Source of the DNA: Artocarpus heterophyllus
Taxonomy: Eukaryota; Streptophyta; Magnoliopsida; Rosales; Moraceae
Direction of reading: 5' to 3'
Length of the DNA stretch: 64,000 nt
Assembly: GCA_025403435.1 (NCBI GenBank)
Contig: CM046345.1
Location: 10,296,235 to 10,360,234, forward strand
A program made the translations under genes and the position numbers. The stretch's first letter is position 1; the number at the start of each line of letters is the position of its first letter. Of the stretch, positions 1 to 13,127 are shown piece by piece. The notes under the pieces are model-generated. The model did not search any database. It saw only the letters and a list, made by a program, of their open reading frames with translations, and was not told where the DNA came from.

Positions 1-907
1 GGATTCATGAACTTTTCAGATAAAGCCACACAAATAATATGGTATATCTCTATCCATATTTAATTCATGGTTATATGTTAGATGAAGCATTTGCATAATT
101 CTCCCTTCTCAGTTTTAAACATGCACATCAGATCATTTAAATGGTAGCTAATCATTTAAAAGCATTAAACATAATAACAAATAACTCACATGAATAAAAT
201 CAATTATGGTGCATAAATATGAAATTCACATCGTCATGATTAGGCTACATCATAGCCCTAACTAAGAAAATTAAAACATAATTGAAAAAGAAAATAAAAA
301 CTAAAAATTTAATTGAATCAAACATTAAGAGAGCAAGAAATTTTGTCATCAATATCTCACTTCTTACTCCGGATTGCTTGACGGCTCCTAAGAAAAAATA
401 AACAGCGCTCTAGAAAATAAGAAAAACCTAGCCTCTAAGACTATTACATCGTTGTCTATTTATACTACTCTTAAGATAACAAAACCCTTGTTTCACGTCC
501 AAAAATCGTGGTTCAGAATCACCCTTGGTGCCACGGCCCTTCTTTCCAAGCGCTGCAGCGCTTCTTTTCTGTTTTTTTCTTCTTTTCCGCCATAGCGCCG
601 CGGCGCTCCTTTCCCAGCGCCGCGGCACTGAGTTCCTACCAAAATGCTTTGCTCAGACTTTCCTTGGGCGCCGCGACGCTTTTGCTCTGCCCACAAGGTC
701 CAGGTCCAAGTTCGTGCTTGATTTGCAATTTTTCTCCAATTTCTTGTGCTCGTGCTCCCTTTTGTTTTCTTTTCTTTCTTTCTTCAACCTACATCAATAA
801 AAGATACTTTCATGAAAAAGTTGGATGTTTTATGTAATTTTTCTGAAGAACATAGTATTATTTGCTAACTAAAAGTGGCCAAATAACTCTCTAAACTAGA
901 GTTATCA
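1..907 (-). repeat. 3' LTR of the Athila element (partial)
   Basis: This matches 12573-13486 almost base for base. Its inner edge at 907 is GTTATCA on the plus strand, which is the TGATAAC start of the LTR in element orientation. About 430 bases of the LTR lie outside the window. A TATA box (CTATTTATA at 456-464, minus strand) and four GC-rich 14-bp dyads (549-680) sit at the same places as in the other LTR. Confidence 0.9.
549..680 (-). promoter_or_regulatory. GC-rich dyad array upstream of the LTR TATA box
   Basis: Four 14-bp dyads of the form AGCGCCGCGGCGCT start at 549, 594, 616 and 667. The arms are 6 bp with a 2-bp centre. The array lies about 85 bp upstream of the minus-strand TATA box at 456-464, in what should be U3. 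The first copy is AGCGCTGCAGCGCT, a perfect palindrome. Function is inferred only from position and symmetry. Confidence 0.55.
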
Positions 908-916
908 AAACCCCCT
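908..916 (-). other. Polypurine tract of the Athila element
   Basis: On the minus strand AGGGGGTTT directly precedes the TGATAAC start of the 3' LTR. This is the expected place and composition for the plus-strand primer of reverse transcription. Confidence 0.75.
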
Positions 917-2461
917 AAACTAACTTTTGCTAGTCCTCGAGCAAAATCAAGAAGTAACACAAACATGGAACAACAAATCCTTCAAGATGTCCTCTAAAAT
1001 TTTTCCATCCTACAATTCACAGAAAAGAACAAATTCCACCCAAACATTGAGATCAATTTGCTATTTAAGACTAATTCTAATTTCATGTTCCGTGTGTGTG
1101 TGTTCTCCATTCTTTTCAAATTGTATGCAGTCCAGTAACATCCACATTACTCTGAGAGCTTTGATGAGTTGTGCAAAGAAACATGTTTCATAGGTTCACC
1201 TTTCATTCCTTTCTCCACTAATGTAGGCTAGTCATCCAACTAAAAATCATTAGGGCTTTATTAAGCTTGTAACGTAAGGCTGGGCTAGAGGTAAGATAAA
1301 AGTTAATTTTAGGCTCAATTCACCCCTCCCATGTTGATTTCCATACTCCAATTAGAATCACTCTTAGTTGTACACCTTTAAACCACTTCAACTGTACAAT
1401 CAACATTTACCCTTCTCTTCAAACCATTCAACTTCTGACCAATTTAGACCCTATCCCCAAGCTCATTCCATCGCCCTCAACTGCACTCAATTATGCACTT
1501 TCGTTTTCTTAGTCACTCACTGTTGTTGTTGTTTCATCCTTTTTTTTTTTTTTTCTGGTTTTGTGTTGTTGTTTTCTTTTTCTTTTTCTTTTTCCTTTTT
1601 TTTTTGCATAAAAATGATATGAATACTAATAAGATCCTTAAAGAGCAAAATTAATCCAACATAAGACTCAAAAACTTCTATGCTTCAAGTAACAACTCAA
1701 CAACTCCCTTGCTCCATTCTACCTCCCAAAATACGCTCACCTTCTTCAGAAATCAACATATTTACGGGATGTGGGACAAGGTATAAATGATTGGCTGGTT
1801 TAACAAATGTGGGTGACAAGAAAGAACGGCTAATGCATCAAGGCTCAACAAGGTGACTAGGGATATTTAACCAAGGTCGGCTTAAACGACTCAAACGATC
1901 CAAAAATGGCCTAAATCATGTTTTTAGTCAGATGTAGCCTAGGATTTCGCCTCGAGAGAAAATCAGATGAATTCTAAAACATGGGTGAACATCGACTGGA
2001 CATACACACAATTCAAAAATACAAGATTTTTGTGCTCAAGAAATAGATCATAAATTCAGAATTAGAATTAAACAACAAATCCATCACACGTTTAGACAAA
2101 AATTCACACCTCCTACGAATTTCAAGACATCCAAATAAAGGATTCAATCATATCCAGATTCATCAATGCATGAATGTATCACTTCAAGTTTCAAAAGGGT
2201 TAGCACAAGTTTTAACAAACAAAACATTTTGTTCCCCACCCCCACCCCCAAACTAAATAAAGCATTGCCCTCAATGTATAAATAAAAAAGAAAAGGTAAG
2301 GAAACCCCCTGAGTAACAAATGAGGCCAATTGGACTTGTGCAGCCATGTGAACTCCGAGAAGTGATCTGGACAACAAGGAAAACAAACAAAACAAAAAAA
2401 ACCTTAAGAAGTTGAGAATGAAAAGAAAACCTAAATAATGAAATAAAAATGGAAAGTGAAA
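917..2461 (-). other. Noncoding 3' region of the Athila element
   Basis: About 1.5 kb lies between the downstream ORF and the 3' LTR. It contains pyrimidine and poly(T) runs near 1540-1605 and a C-rich run near 2233-2250. I see no coding potential beyond short chance frames. Athila elements typically have a long noncoding stretch here. Confidence 0.6.
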
Positions 2462-3529
2462 TCAAGGCTCAGGGTGATCAGAAAAATGCGGTGGAGGGCG
2501 AAGTTGAGATTCATCCATGCCCAAGTGTCGAGCAATTGCCCGCGTCATGGCAATATTATATTCTAGGCCCAATTCCAAAAGACGCAAGTGATCACTGATT
2601 GGTAACTCAGGGGCAGGTACAGCAGGTGGTTGAGCTATAGGAGTGACTTGTTCGAGGTGAGAGGGTTGGCTCGAGGCTGAGGCACCAGTGTCCTGCCGAA
2701 ACGGAGGGCGTACTTCTTGGTCTTGGAAACTTCCCATGAACTTTCTATTAATGATTTTCATTGGTTGTAATAATTCTTCCTCTTGGTCGAATGGGACTCC
2801 GGCGTCGATACATAGTCGTGTGATGAGGGAAGAGTGACTTAAACCACCAGTCGTGGAACCCATAGCAGTTCTCAGAATACTGTCTTGGATTACTTTTCCC
2901 ACATCGATAGTTTTACCCGTAACAATGGCAAACAACAAGGCAGCTCTGTCCTTGGTAACATCAGAAAAATGCATTACAGGCATTAATTTAGATGCAATAA
3001 AATACAACCAAGCTTTGTACTTCCTGTTTACTGCGGAGGAGGGAAACGACACCGCTTCGCCTCCCCGTGTTAATTTCCACGTGGTGCCTGGAGTAGCTAT
3101 TGTGCCAAGAACTTCCTCAAAATCTAAATGTTCACTTAGGTATTTATAATAATCATCATTATCGATATTTCAGAGCCCATAATACCTTTTAATGGTTATT
3201 TTATCAAAACGAACCATCTTACCGCGTACACTTACCTAGAGGTTAGCGTGCTCTAGAACGTTAGCATAAAATTCCCAGACAAGTGGGACTACAGCCGCCT
3301 CGGGTTGCTCAAGAAATTTTCTCCATCCTCTTTGCATAACCATATTAAAAAAGACTGTAGAAAAACCATCACTAAAGTATAAACCCCGTTCCGGTACTAC
3401 AGTTTTCTTAACAATAGCATTGTTATGTCTTTTTCTCGCGGCCTCACTCACAAAACGGGTATATGGGGTGGATGATGAGGCTGTAGTTCGTGTGCGCTTA
3501 GAAGCCATTTTTTTTTTGGTGGCACACAC
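2462..3529 (-). pseudogene. Downstream ORF of the Athila element (env-position ORF, broken)
   Basis: Two open segments, 3529-3236 (97 codons) and 3052-2462 (196 codons), lie between integrase and the 3' LTR and appear to be halves of one reading frame. Stops and a frame change between 3236 and 3052 separate them. The first half carries a basic N-terminus (MASKRTRTT) and the pattern W-x-x-F-x-x-x-P ... FYAN. This resembles the 'putative plant transposon protein' domain often found after integrase in Athila-like elements. The second half is followed by a Pro/Gln/Ser-rich tail. I see no signal peptide or membrane segment, so an envelope role is not supported by the sequence; the position is that of the env-like ORF of some Athila elements. 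Confidence 0.6.
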
Positions 3530-4383
3530 GCTTAAAGACTAAACACTCAACACAAAGTATTGTTCTCTACAACTGCATAGAGGGTATCCAACACTGTCAA
3601 GATTTCACTTACCAAAGACCACCTATGGTAAAATCTAACTATGAATTATGAAAAAAAAACCTAAAAAGTTCAAATTTCAGAAAAAATTACACAAATAGAA
3701 AATAATAAAACAAAATAAAATAAAAATAACAAAAATTAAAAAAAATCAAAGATATGGAAAGGAGATAACTTACTTGAAGAGAAAGACGAACAGAAGAGAG
3801 AAGGCAGCCACAACATTGGAGGATGGCAAAGTTTTCTAGAGAGAGAGGAGAAGAAGAAGTGGGAGAGAGGAGTTTAGTTTAGAGAGAGAAAGTGAATGGG
3901 TGAGAATGAGGGAAAGAAAGGTGGGTGGTTATGTTTAAAGGCCTTTTTTTTCGAAATCACGCAAACAGCGCCGCGACGCTGGAATTCCAGCGCTGCGGCG
4001 CTAGTGTTCTGCCTTCCTTTTTTTTTTTTGTGGCGCCATGGCGCTGGTGTTATAGCGCTGTGGCGCTTTACTTCTGCCAACGAAGATTTTTCTGCTCATC
4101 CAAAACAGCGTCGCGGCGCTCTAAATTGAGGGCTGTGGCGCTTGGATTCTGCCCAAACCAAAAAAACTCAATTCACTCAGCGATTTTTTTCTGCATGCTC
4201 CCTGACTTCAACACCTGCAAAACAAGATCGACACTTGACAAACAAAAATAACCTGAATATTTATTTATTTATTATTATTTTATTTTATTTTATTATTATT
4301 TTTTGACATGATAAATAGGGAAATGCTTGGGTTGCCTCCCAAGATGCGCTTGCTTTATTGTCTTCAGCCAGATTGTCTCAATG
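3530..4383 (-). other. Noncoding spacer between integrase and the downstream ORF
   Basis: This 850-bp stretch holds a purine-rich tract (3750-3900), a second GC-rich dyad array (3967-4142) and an AT-rich simple tract (4260-4310). I see no gene in it. On the element strand it would lie in the leader of a subgenomic or spliced message for the downstream ORF, but no splice signal decides this. Confidence 0.5.
3967..4142. repeat. Internal GC-rich 14-bp dyad array of the Athila element
   Basis: Copies of the LTR dyad start at 3967, 3989, 4032, 4053, 4107 and about 4129. Examples are AGCGCCGCGACGCT and AGCGCTGTGGCGCT. Distances are 22, 43, 21, 54 and 22 bp, so several are one or two steps of about 21.5 bp. 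The sequence between dyads is unrelated from gap to gap, which argues against a simple tandem repeat. Confidence 0.7.
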
Positions 4384-7300
4384 TCACTTTGTAGGAGCTT
4401 GTAAATCGATGGTGGTTTTATGCCTGTTAACTCCACCTCCAAAGTAGGGCTTCAAGCGCTGACCATTGACCTTAAATGTGCCTTTGGTATCGTGTGCAAC
4501 CTCTATTGCTCCAGATGGAAAGACTTGTGTTACTGTAAACGATCCTGACCATCTAGACTTCAGCTTACCTGGAAACAATTTAAGGCAAGAGTTATAGAGC
4601 AAAACGTGTTGACCAACTACAAATTCTTTTCTGAGAATGTGCTTATCATGCCATCTTTTCGTTTTCACCTTGTAAAGCTTTGTATTCTCATAAGCATCGA
4701 GCCGAAATTCATCCAACTCATTTAGTTACAGCAACCTAGCCTCACCTGTCAATTGCGCATCAAAATTCAAACATTTAGTTGCCCAATAAGCCCGATGTTC
4801 TAGCTCCACTGGCAGGTGACATGCTTTTTTAAAAACTAGCCTAAAAGGGGACATCCCAATGGGAGTTTTAAATGCAGTCCTATATGCCCAAAGTGCATCA
4901 TCTAACTTAATAGACCAATCTTTCCTAGAGGCATTCACTGTCTTCTCCAAAATCCTCTTGATTTTCCTATTTGACATCTCCACTTGACCACTAGTCTGAG
5001 GATGATATGCTAGTGCCACCTTATGTGTAACCCCATATTTTCCCAAAAATGCCTCAAATTGCTTACTACTAAAATGCGACCCTTGATCACTTATGATTGC
5101 CCTAGGGGTGCCAAATCGGGAAAAAATGTTCTTTTTCAGAAATTTGACCACGACCTTAGTGTCGTTTGTTGGTACAGCAGCTGCTTCTACCCACTTAGAT
5201 ACGTACTCAATGGCTACTAAGATGTATTCATTCCCAAATGAAGGTGGAAATGGTCCCATGAAATCAATACCCCAAACATCAAATAGTTCACACACAATAA
5301 TGTTGTTTAAAGGCATCTCATTTTTCCTAGAGATATTTCCCATTCTTTGACATCTATCGCATGAGGCTACATAGAAGTGTGCGTCTTTAAAAAGTGTGGG
5401 CCAAAAGAAACCTGATTGTAACACTTTAGCAGTAGTTTTAGAACCACTAAAATGACCACCAGCCTCTCCATCATGACAAAGTTGTAAAATGCTTACTATT
5501 TCGTCCTCAGAAACACATCTTCTTATCACCTGATCTGCGAAAACTTTAAACAAGAAAGGGTCTTCCCAAAAATAGTGTTTAACATTAGAAAAGAATTTTT
5601 TCTTTTGTTGATATGACAAATCAGGGGGTAGAACATTACTTGCTAAAAAATTTACCAAATCAGCATACCAGGGGACTCGCGTGGATTTGATAGAGAATAC
5701 CTGCTCATTAGGAAATTCTGCCAGAATTGGGTTGCCCACTTCATCATGATTAGGAATTCTAGATAAGTGATCTGCAACTAGATTCTCAGTTCCCTTTTTA
5801 TCCTTGATCTCCAAATCAAACTCTTGAAGCAATAATATCCACTTGATTAACCTGGCCTTGGATTCCTTCTTTTCAAGTAAGTGTTTCAGAGCAGAATGAT
5901 CAGAGTAAACAACTACTTTTGAACTAATCAAATAAGAACGAAATTTATCAAAAGCAAAAACTATCGCCAGAAGTTCCTTTTCTGTTGTTGTGTAATTCAG
6001 TTATGCTCCCAACAAGGTTTAACTAGTGTAATATATAGTTTGAAAAATTTTATTCTTTCGTTGGCCCAGTACTGCTCCAACTACTGAATCACTTGCATCA
6101 TACATGAGCTCAAAGGGTAAATCCCAATTAGGTGCTGCCATGATAGGTGCCGATACAAGCTTTTCCTTCAAAGTGTTAAAGGCTTGCAAGCATTCATCAG
6201 AAAACACAACTGGTGCATCTTTAACCAACAAGTTAGACAAAGGTCTAGCAATTTTAGAAGAATCTTTTATAAATCACCTATAAAATCCAGCATGCCCCAA
6301 GAATCCGCGAACAAGTTTGACAGATGTGAGTGGAGGCAATTTTGCAATAACCTCCACTTTGGCTTTATCAACCTCTATACCGTCTTTCGAGATTTTGTGT
6401 CCAAACACAATCCCTTCCTGCACCATAAAATGACACTTTTCCCAATTCAAAACAAGGTTAGTTTCCTCACATCTTTGTAACACCAATGCCAAATTATGTA
6501 AGCATAAATCGAATGATGTGCCAAAAACATAAAAGTCATCCACGAAAATTTCAATGAATTTCTCAACCATATCAGAAAAAATGGCCATCATACAACGCTA
6601 AAAAGTTATCGGTGCATTACAAAGACCAAAGGGCATCCTTCTATATGCAAAAGTGCCATAGGGACAAGTGAACGTGGTCTTTTCTTGATCCTCGGGTGCA
6701 ATAGGGATTTGATTATACCCTGAATATCCATCTAGAAAATAATAAAATTCATGTCCTGCAAGTCTTTCCAACATTTGGTCAATAAATGGTAAAGGAAAAT
6801 GATCTTTTCTAGTGGCGTCATTTAATTTCCTATAGTCCATACAAACACACCACCCAGTAACTGTTCTAGTTAGAATTAACTCATTATTATGATTCTTTTG
6901 AATAGTCATACCTCCTTTCTTCGGCACAACTTGCACAGGACTTACCCATAAACTATCAGATATTGGATAGATGATCCCAGCATCCAATAGTTTGATAACC
7001 TCAGCTTTCACCACTTCTTGCATTTTTGGATTCAGACGCCTTTGGGGTTGAATGGTGGGCTTGTATTTCTCCTCCATAAGAATTTTGTGCATGCAAATGG
7101 AGGGGCTTATTCCCTTGATGTCTGCAATCTTCCATCCAATTACGCCTTTGTACTCTCTTAACACCCTAAGCAGTTTTTCCTCCATAAGATCTATCAAAGA
7201 AGAAGAAATAATTACAGGTAGTGAGGAATTGCCATCTAAATATGCATATTTTAAATGAGAAGGTAAGGGTTTAAGCTCAAGAATGGGAGGCTCTTCAATT

Positions 7301-9521
7301 GACGGCTTAGGCCTTGTGATGGACTGTCCCACTTCTACAAGTTGCAATGCCTTATGCCTCGGAATTGGTGAATTTGCCTCCATAAGGTCTACATATACCC
7401 TTATTTCCTCATTCTCAACATCCGCACCAGTAGATTGGGTTAGACAAGCTTCAAGCGGATCCTTGAAAACATCTTCTTGAAAAATCTTAGATACCAATTT
7501 ATCAATAGTGTTAATTCTAAAGCAAGAATCATCAGTTGAGGGATATTTCATTCCTTCAAACACATTAAAGGTGACATGATCATCTTGAACCCTGAGAATT
7601 AATTTTCCTTGTTGTACATCTATCAAGGTTCTTCCAGTCGTTAGAAAAGGACGGCCTAAAATGAGCGGAACCTCATGATCTTCCTCCATTTCTAGAACAA
7701 TGAAATCTGCAGGAAAAATAAACTTGTCAACCTTTACTAGTACATCTTCCACAATACCTCTTGGGTGCTTAATTGTTCGGTCTGCAAGTTGAAGTGACAC
7801 TGTGGTTGCTTTAACCTCTCCTAAACCTAATTTCTTAAAGACAGAAAAAGGCATTAAATTGATACTAGCACCTAAATCACATAATGCTTTTTCGAAATAA
7901 GAGTCACCAATAGTACAAGGAATGGTAAAACTCCCTGGATCTTTTAGTTTAGGCAGCAACTTATTCTGCAGAATGGCTGAACATTCCTCATTCAATTTCA
8001 CTGTTTCATAATCCTCCAGCTTCCTTTTGTTGGCCAAAATCTCCTTCAAGAATTTTGCATAGCTAGGCATCTGGGCTAAGGCATCTGCAAAAGGAATGTT
8101 AATATGCAATTTTTTAAACACCTCAAGAAATTTGGAAAATTGCTTATCTAATTTGTGCTGGTGGAGTCTTTGAGGGAATGGAATGGGAGGCACATAGGGC
8201 TTTGGATTATCTGGAAAAAGCTTGCTCTTGCGTGTCTCTTTGGATTGCTCATTACTCTCTTCTTCTTGTTCAATATTGACCTCCTGTTTAGCATCTTCTT
8301 GTCCCAATTGTTTGCCACTTCTCAAAGTAATTGCCTTTATGTTCTCAATAGGATTCTTTTCTGTGTTGCTTGGCAAAGAACCCTATGGTCTACCTGAGAT
8401 CATATTAGCCATCTGTCCTATTTGCATTTCCAAATTTCTGATAGATGACTCTTGATTCTGCAGTCTTGTATCTGTACTCTTCATGAAATCTTGAGTGGAG
8501 GTCGCCAGTTTAGCAACAATATCTTCCAGATTCGGCTTTTCCTCCTCCTGTTGCTTGAATCCTGGTGGTGGTCTCATTGCATTTTGATTGCCCCATGAAA
8601 AATTAGGATGATTCTACCACCCCGGATTGTAAGTGTTGGAATAAGGATTATTTTGTGACCTATTAAAATTTCCAACAAAATTAGCATTTTCAGAAGGTTG
8701 AGCAAAATTGTTACCTACCTGGCATTCATTGCTGGCATGTCCTCCACCACAAAATTCACATATGGCATTTTGAATTTTCAAAGCTAAAGCACTCATATGG
8801 TCTATCTTTCTGTTAAGTACTTCAAACTGAGCTGTGAGTGCAGATAATGCATCCACTTCATGAACTCCTGTAGTTCTCCTAGTTTGTAGCCTTTCAGTAG
8901 GCCACTGATAGTTGTTTGATGCCATCTCTTCTATTAGATCAAAAGCCTCCTTAGGTGTTTTATTATTTAATGTCCCACCTGCAGCTGCATCAATGGTAGC
9001 CCAGATACTTGCACTAGACCCATTGTAAAACGTTTGTACTGCATCCAGACTGGTAATCCATGATGTGGGCACCTCCTTAGCAGCTCCTTGAATCTTTCCC
9101 ATGCCTCATATAGCGACTCATTGTCCATCTGCAAGAAATTAATAATATCGTTACGCATTTTTGTAGATTTTGCTGGAGGGAAAAACTCACCAAGGAATTT
9201 TTGGGCCATAGTATCCCAGGTGGTGATTGATCCTGCAGGAGGAGATGTGAGCCAATTCTTGGCTTTATCCCTCAGCGAGAATGGGAACAATCTCAGTCTA
9301 ACTGCATCATCTGACACTCCATTAAATTTAATAGTGTCACAGATTTCGAAAAATGCATCAATGTGGGCATTTGGATCATCACAAGGTAGCCCACTAAATT
9401 GCACCGATTGTTGAATCATTTGGATGAGAGATGGCTTGATCTCAAAGTTGTTCGCTTGAATTGCCGGCCTCCTAATGCTTGAAGTGGCACCTTGAACAGT
9501 TGGTGCTGCATGATCTCTCAA
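4384..9521 (-). pseudogene. Athila gag-pol, broken by several stops
   Basis: On the minus strand this codes in order for gag (9521 to about 8614), a CCHC knuckle (CEFCGGGHASNEC, near 8760-8720), protease (LCDLGASINLMP, near 7890-7850), reverse transcriptase (about 7000 to 6280), RNase H (about 6240 to 5760) and integrase with its C-terminal part (about 5500 to 4384). In-frame stops or frame changes split it near 9000-9100, 8613, 8382, 6597, 6270, 6003-6015 and 4723. Most of the stops in pol can be explained by a single C-to-T change on the coding strand, as expected for deamination of methylated cytosine. The polyprotein would have served copying and integration of the element. As it stands no full-length product is possible. 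Confidence 0.88.
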
Positions 9522-9661
9522 AAGTCAGCGAGGGTTTTCAGCTTCACCTGCATCCGCCATTTTCTTAGTGCAATTTCTCTGCTCTCTTAACAGTCTTTTG
9601 AAAGTACGCTCGATTTCTGGATCAAACTTAACAAGTTCCCCTTGTTTAGTTCTTCTGATAC

Positions 9662-12021
9662 TGTAACGCCCCTATATGGGGGTTAACAGTTTTTAATGAG
9701 ATAAAATAAAAATAAAAAATAAAAGTAAAACCTTAAAAATAAAGTTGCCCGGGGCTTAAATAAAAACTCTCAATATCAAAAATAAAAATATAATCGACAA
9801 ATAATCCACAGTTTAATGTAGCACCTTAAATTTAATATTATAAACTGTCGTCGTCATCATTTTAACCATCAACGCATTGTAATACAGTCACAGAAAGTAA
9901 CAATTGATGCTTACATTATCATGAAGAACATTCTCAACAATTGAAGCAGTCCCAATGTAATATAACTACATCACTTCCTTAACTATTTTTCTCGCAGCCA
10001 CCTCACACTTAGTGAGTCTTGAAAAGATCAAAATATAAGGAAATGAGCGACACTATGCTCAGTAGAGAAAACCATTACTCACCTTTAGGTTTTTATCATT
10101 ACCACATTAAAACCTGCATGGTTAGTTAATAATTATCATTATCCAGATTATGAGATTTATTATAATCATATTCTGTGGATACCATAGTTAATCATTACCG
10201 AGTTTCATACATATACATATATACAAATATTATAGTTCATCATTATTCCTAGGTACCCACGTTCAATAGAGTATCACTCAACTCATCGAAACCCAAAATG
10301 GCGTGCTTGATCACCCTCTAAAAATTCCAAGGGTGTTCCAGTGAGGGGACATCAAGCCCCGAGTCCTCACCAAGTCGATTCCTGTACAGTGTGTTCTGGG
10401 ACTTTCAACCTAGGGAAGCGTCATCACCTTCCCCCTATTTTACCTTTTAGGGTATTCATGCCTAAGGACGTAACCACCGCCCTCTTCATGTCTCATCATT
10501 TCTCTATATTAAATCATTATTAATAGAGTCAGTTTTCCTAACCATGCTTTTCAATTTATAACATGTGTCAATTCATTATGTTCCTCGCCGTACAATACAA
10601 GACGAGTCCATGTCATAGTTTTATAGGTGATACTCATATAATATCAGTTCAACATAGATATATATATATTGCAGCAAAACAATCAATTTTAATTCTATAA
10701 AAACCTCACAAAAGATGAGTAATAGAATCCCTACCTTTCAAGCTTATCAACAATCTTTTAATCCTGGAATCAATTAACGTTAGCTCCATACTCCCTTGAT
10801 CCTAAGGCGTGCATAAGGACAATTAAAACTAAAGCACAACATACAACTACATTCATAAATAAATCATGTGTAAACCTATCTTACTAGTATGCCATTAAAG
10901 CTTTTATGTAAATCTCTTTTGAATACCACAGTAAACAATTTTTGTCTTAACACAATATAAAATGTGAACAAGTAATCTATATGTTTTAGTCCCTAATAAG
11001 ATTCATCAATCACTTAGGATAATATTGGAAAGGTTGCAAGACATTAAAGAATTAGGTGGTGAGCAAAGATGGGTTCTTGGTTCAGGTTAGCAGCTGGTAT
11101 ACCATAACAAACTGGTAGGTTTACTAGTTTTCAATCCAAAAATTGAATAATTCTTAGAAAATAAAATACAACTCTGATTTAGGTTTATGATAGCTCGTTA
11201 GAAAGCTTAGGATGCTACTTTTCAAATATGCAAACCAATTCATAAAATTGATTTTAATTTAATCCCAGAATTTCAAGAAATAGCCACTACCCATAGAGGT
11301 ATTACAAAGTTTAACAATATAAATTTTCTGTCTAGGGCATATATACTTAAACTTTATACATATGCTCCAAAATAGCAACAAACATATACTTAGGTTTAAG
11401 AACGCAAATTTGAATAATCCTTTAGTATAAAAGAAAATTTATAAATGAAAAACTAAATTTGTTCATAAGATTCTAACCTCGGATTATGGTTAGTTGGAAG
11501 CTTGAAATGGCTTCAAAACAGGTTCCTTTACTTCGGTATGACTGAAATTCTTGCTCAAATGGAGGTGATGGTGGCTGATTTTTATGGCTGCCTTGAAGAA
11601 GTTCTCTAAGTATTTTTCTTCAGCAAAGAAATGAGAAGAAGAGTGTGGGAACCGTGGAAGAGAAAGGAAGAAAAGATGAAGTCTTTGAAGAGAAGTGATA
11701 GAAAAAATTATGGAGAAGACATGTTGAAGCATGTCATGGAGGAAATAAAGAAAATGAGGGTCAAGAGTAGTTGGAAAAGATATCCTTATGTCTCATCTAG
11801 AGACTTTAACACACATAATGCCAATATGACATTTTTGAGATTTATTAGAAGCTTTAAGGCTTTTTTAGTAAACATACTAAATAAATATAGGAGAATTTTA
11901 GAAAATTTAAAAATAGATAAAAATAAATATTGTAAAATAAATTTAAATGAAGCATTTTTTTTATACACTAAAAATTAATTTAATTACCTTAATACCCGTT
12001 AGGAGAATAACGGTTGTCACA
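9662..12021 (-). mobile_element. Nested solo LTR (family C), minus orientation
   Basis: This begins TGTAACGCCCC and ends GGTTGTCACA on the plus strand. The flanks are GATAC (9657-9661) and CATAC (12022-12026), a 5-bp target duplication with one mismatch. Its reverse complement resembles the LTR at 33413-49327 in both termini (GTTACA versus GTTGCA ends), in an internal block (10247-10520 against 48480-48780) and in length (2360 versus about 2341 bp). No internal domain is present, so this is a solo LTR left by recombination. Short open frames such as 11631-11978 have no recognisable homology and are not called as genes. Confidence 0.72.
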
Positions 12022-12118
12022 CATACACCAACGCACTCCTAAAAATGAACAAAATAAAAGAAACTAGATTAGATCAAGAGTTATCCGGTATTAATATTAA
12101 TTAGTATTAAACAAGTAG

Positions 12119-12136
12119 TCCCTGGCAACGGCGCAA
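12119..12136 (-). other. Primer-binding site matching tRNA-Asp
   Basis: The plus strand TCCCTGGCAACGGCGCAA matches the 3' end of plant tRNA-Asp(GTC), TCCCCGGCAACGGCGCCA, at 16 of 18 positions. It lies 5 bp from the LTR edge at 12142. A tRNA-Asp primer is characteristic of Athila and Tat elements. Confidence 0.85.
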
Positions 12137-13034
12137 AAATTTGTTCGGTAAAATTCACTAACGCAAGTGCACGCTATCGATCAAGTAATACAATAGTGAG
12201 TAAGAGTATTGTCTCACAGGGACTATTATATAATAATCTAACTATGTACTAAAGTTGGATTGACTCTAAGGTTTATCTCGCTGATCATATGAAGTTGTGA
12301 TTGAATAAGCTACTGAACTAAAGTACTAAATTAAGAATAAAAATTGCAATTAATTTTAAGAGATACTTCAATAAGACAAGGCGTTAAGGCATTTGATTTC
12401 ACCATAATCACTAGATATGAATTTCGTAAAATTATGCAACCCAATTAACAATACACATGTGATGACAAAAATTCCTAAATTATTTACTATCCTATCTCTA
12501 GGTATAGCAAACCTACTCAGTTTATTAACTCACTATATCTCTATGTGAATTTAAATAAATCAGAATGCATTAGGATTCATGAACTTTCCAGATAAAGCCA
12601 CACAAATAATATAGTATATCTCTATCCATATTTAATTCATGGTTATATGTTAGATGAAGCATTTGCATAATTCTCCCTTCTCAGTTTTAAACATGCACAT
12701 CAGATCATTTAAATGGTAGCTAATCATTTAAAAGCATTAAACATAATAACAAATAACTCACATGAATAAAATCAATTATGGTGCATAAATATGAAATTCA
12801 CATCGTCATGATTAGGCTACATCATAGCCCTAACTAAGAAAATTAGAACATAATTGAAAAAGAAATAAAAACTGAAAATTTAATTGAATCAAACATTAAG
12901 AGTTAAGAGAGCAAGAAAATTCTGTCACCAATCTCAAACTTCTTACTCCGGATTGCTTGACGGCTCCTAAGAAAAAATAAACAGCGCTCTGGAAAATAAG
13001 AAAAACCTAGCCTCTAAGACTATTACATCGTTGT

Positions 13035-13043
13035 CTATTTATA
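13035..13043 (-). promoter_or_regulatory. TATA box of the Athila 5' LTR
   Basis: The minus strand reads TATAAATAG. It is conserved in both LTRs and placed so that transcription would run through the rest of the LTR into gag. Confidence 0.6.
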
Positions 13044-13127
13044 CTGCTCTTAAGGTAACAAAACCCTTGTTTCACATCTAAAAATCGTGGTTAAGAATCA
13101 CCCTTGGTGCCGCGACCCTTCTTTCCA

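Noticed and set aside
549..680. GC dyads read as a CRISPR-like array
   Set aside because: This is a plant nuclear genome, the repeats are palindromes of only 14 bp with uneven gaps, and no cas genes are present.
508..837. 109-codon frame in the Athila LTR, repeated at 13087-13416
   Set aside because: It lies across the LTR promoter and dyads, and its composition is that of translated pyrimidine-rich DNA.
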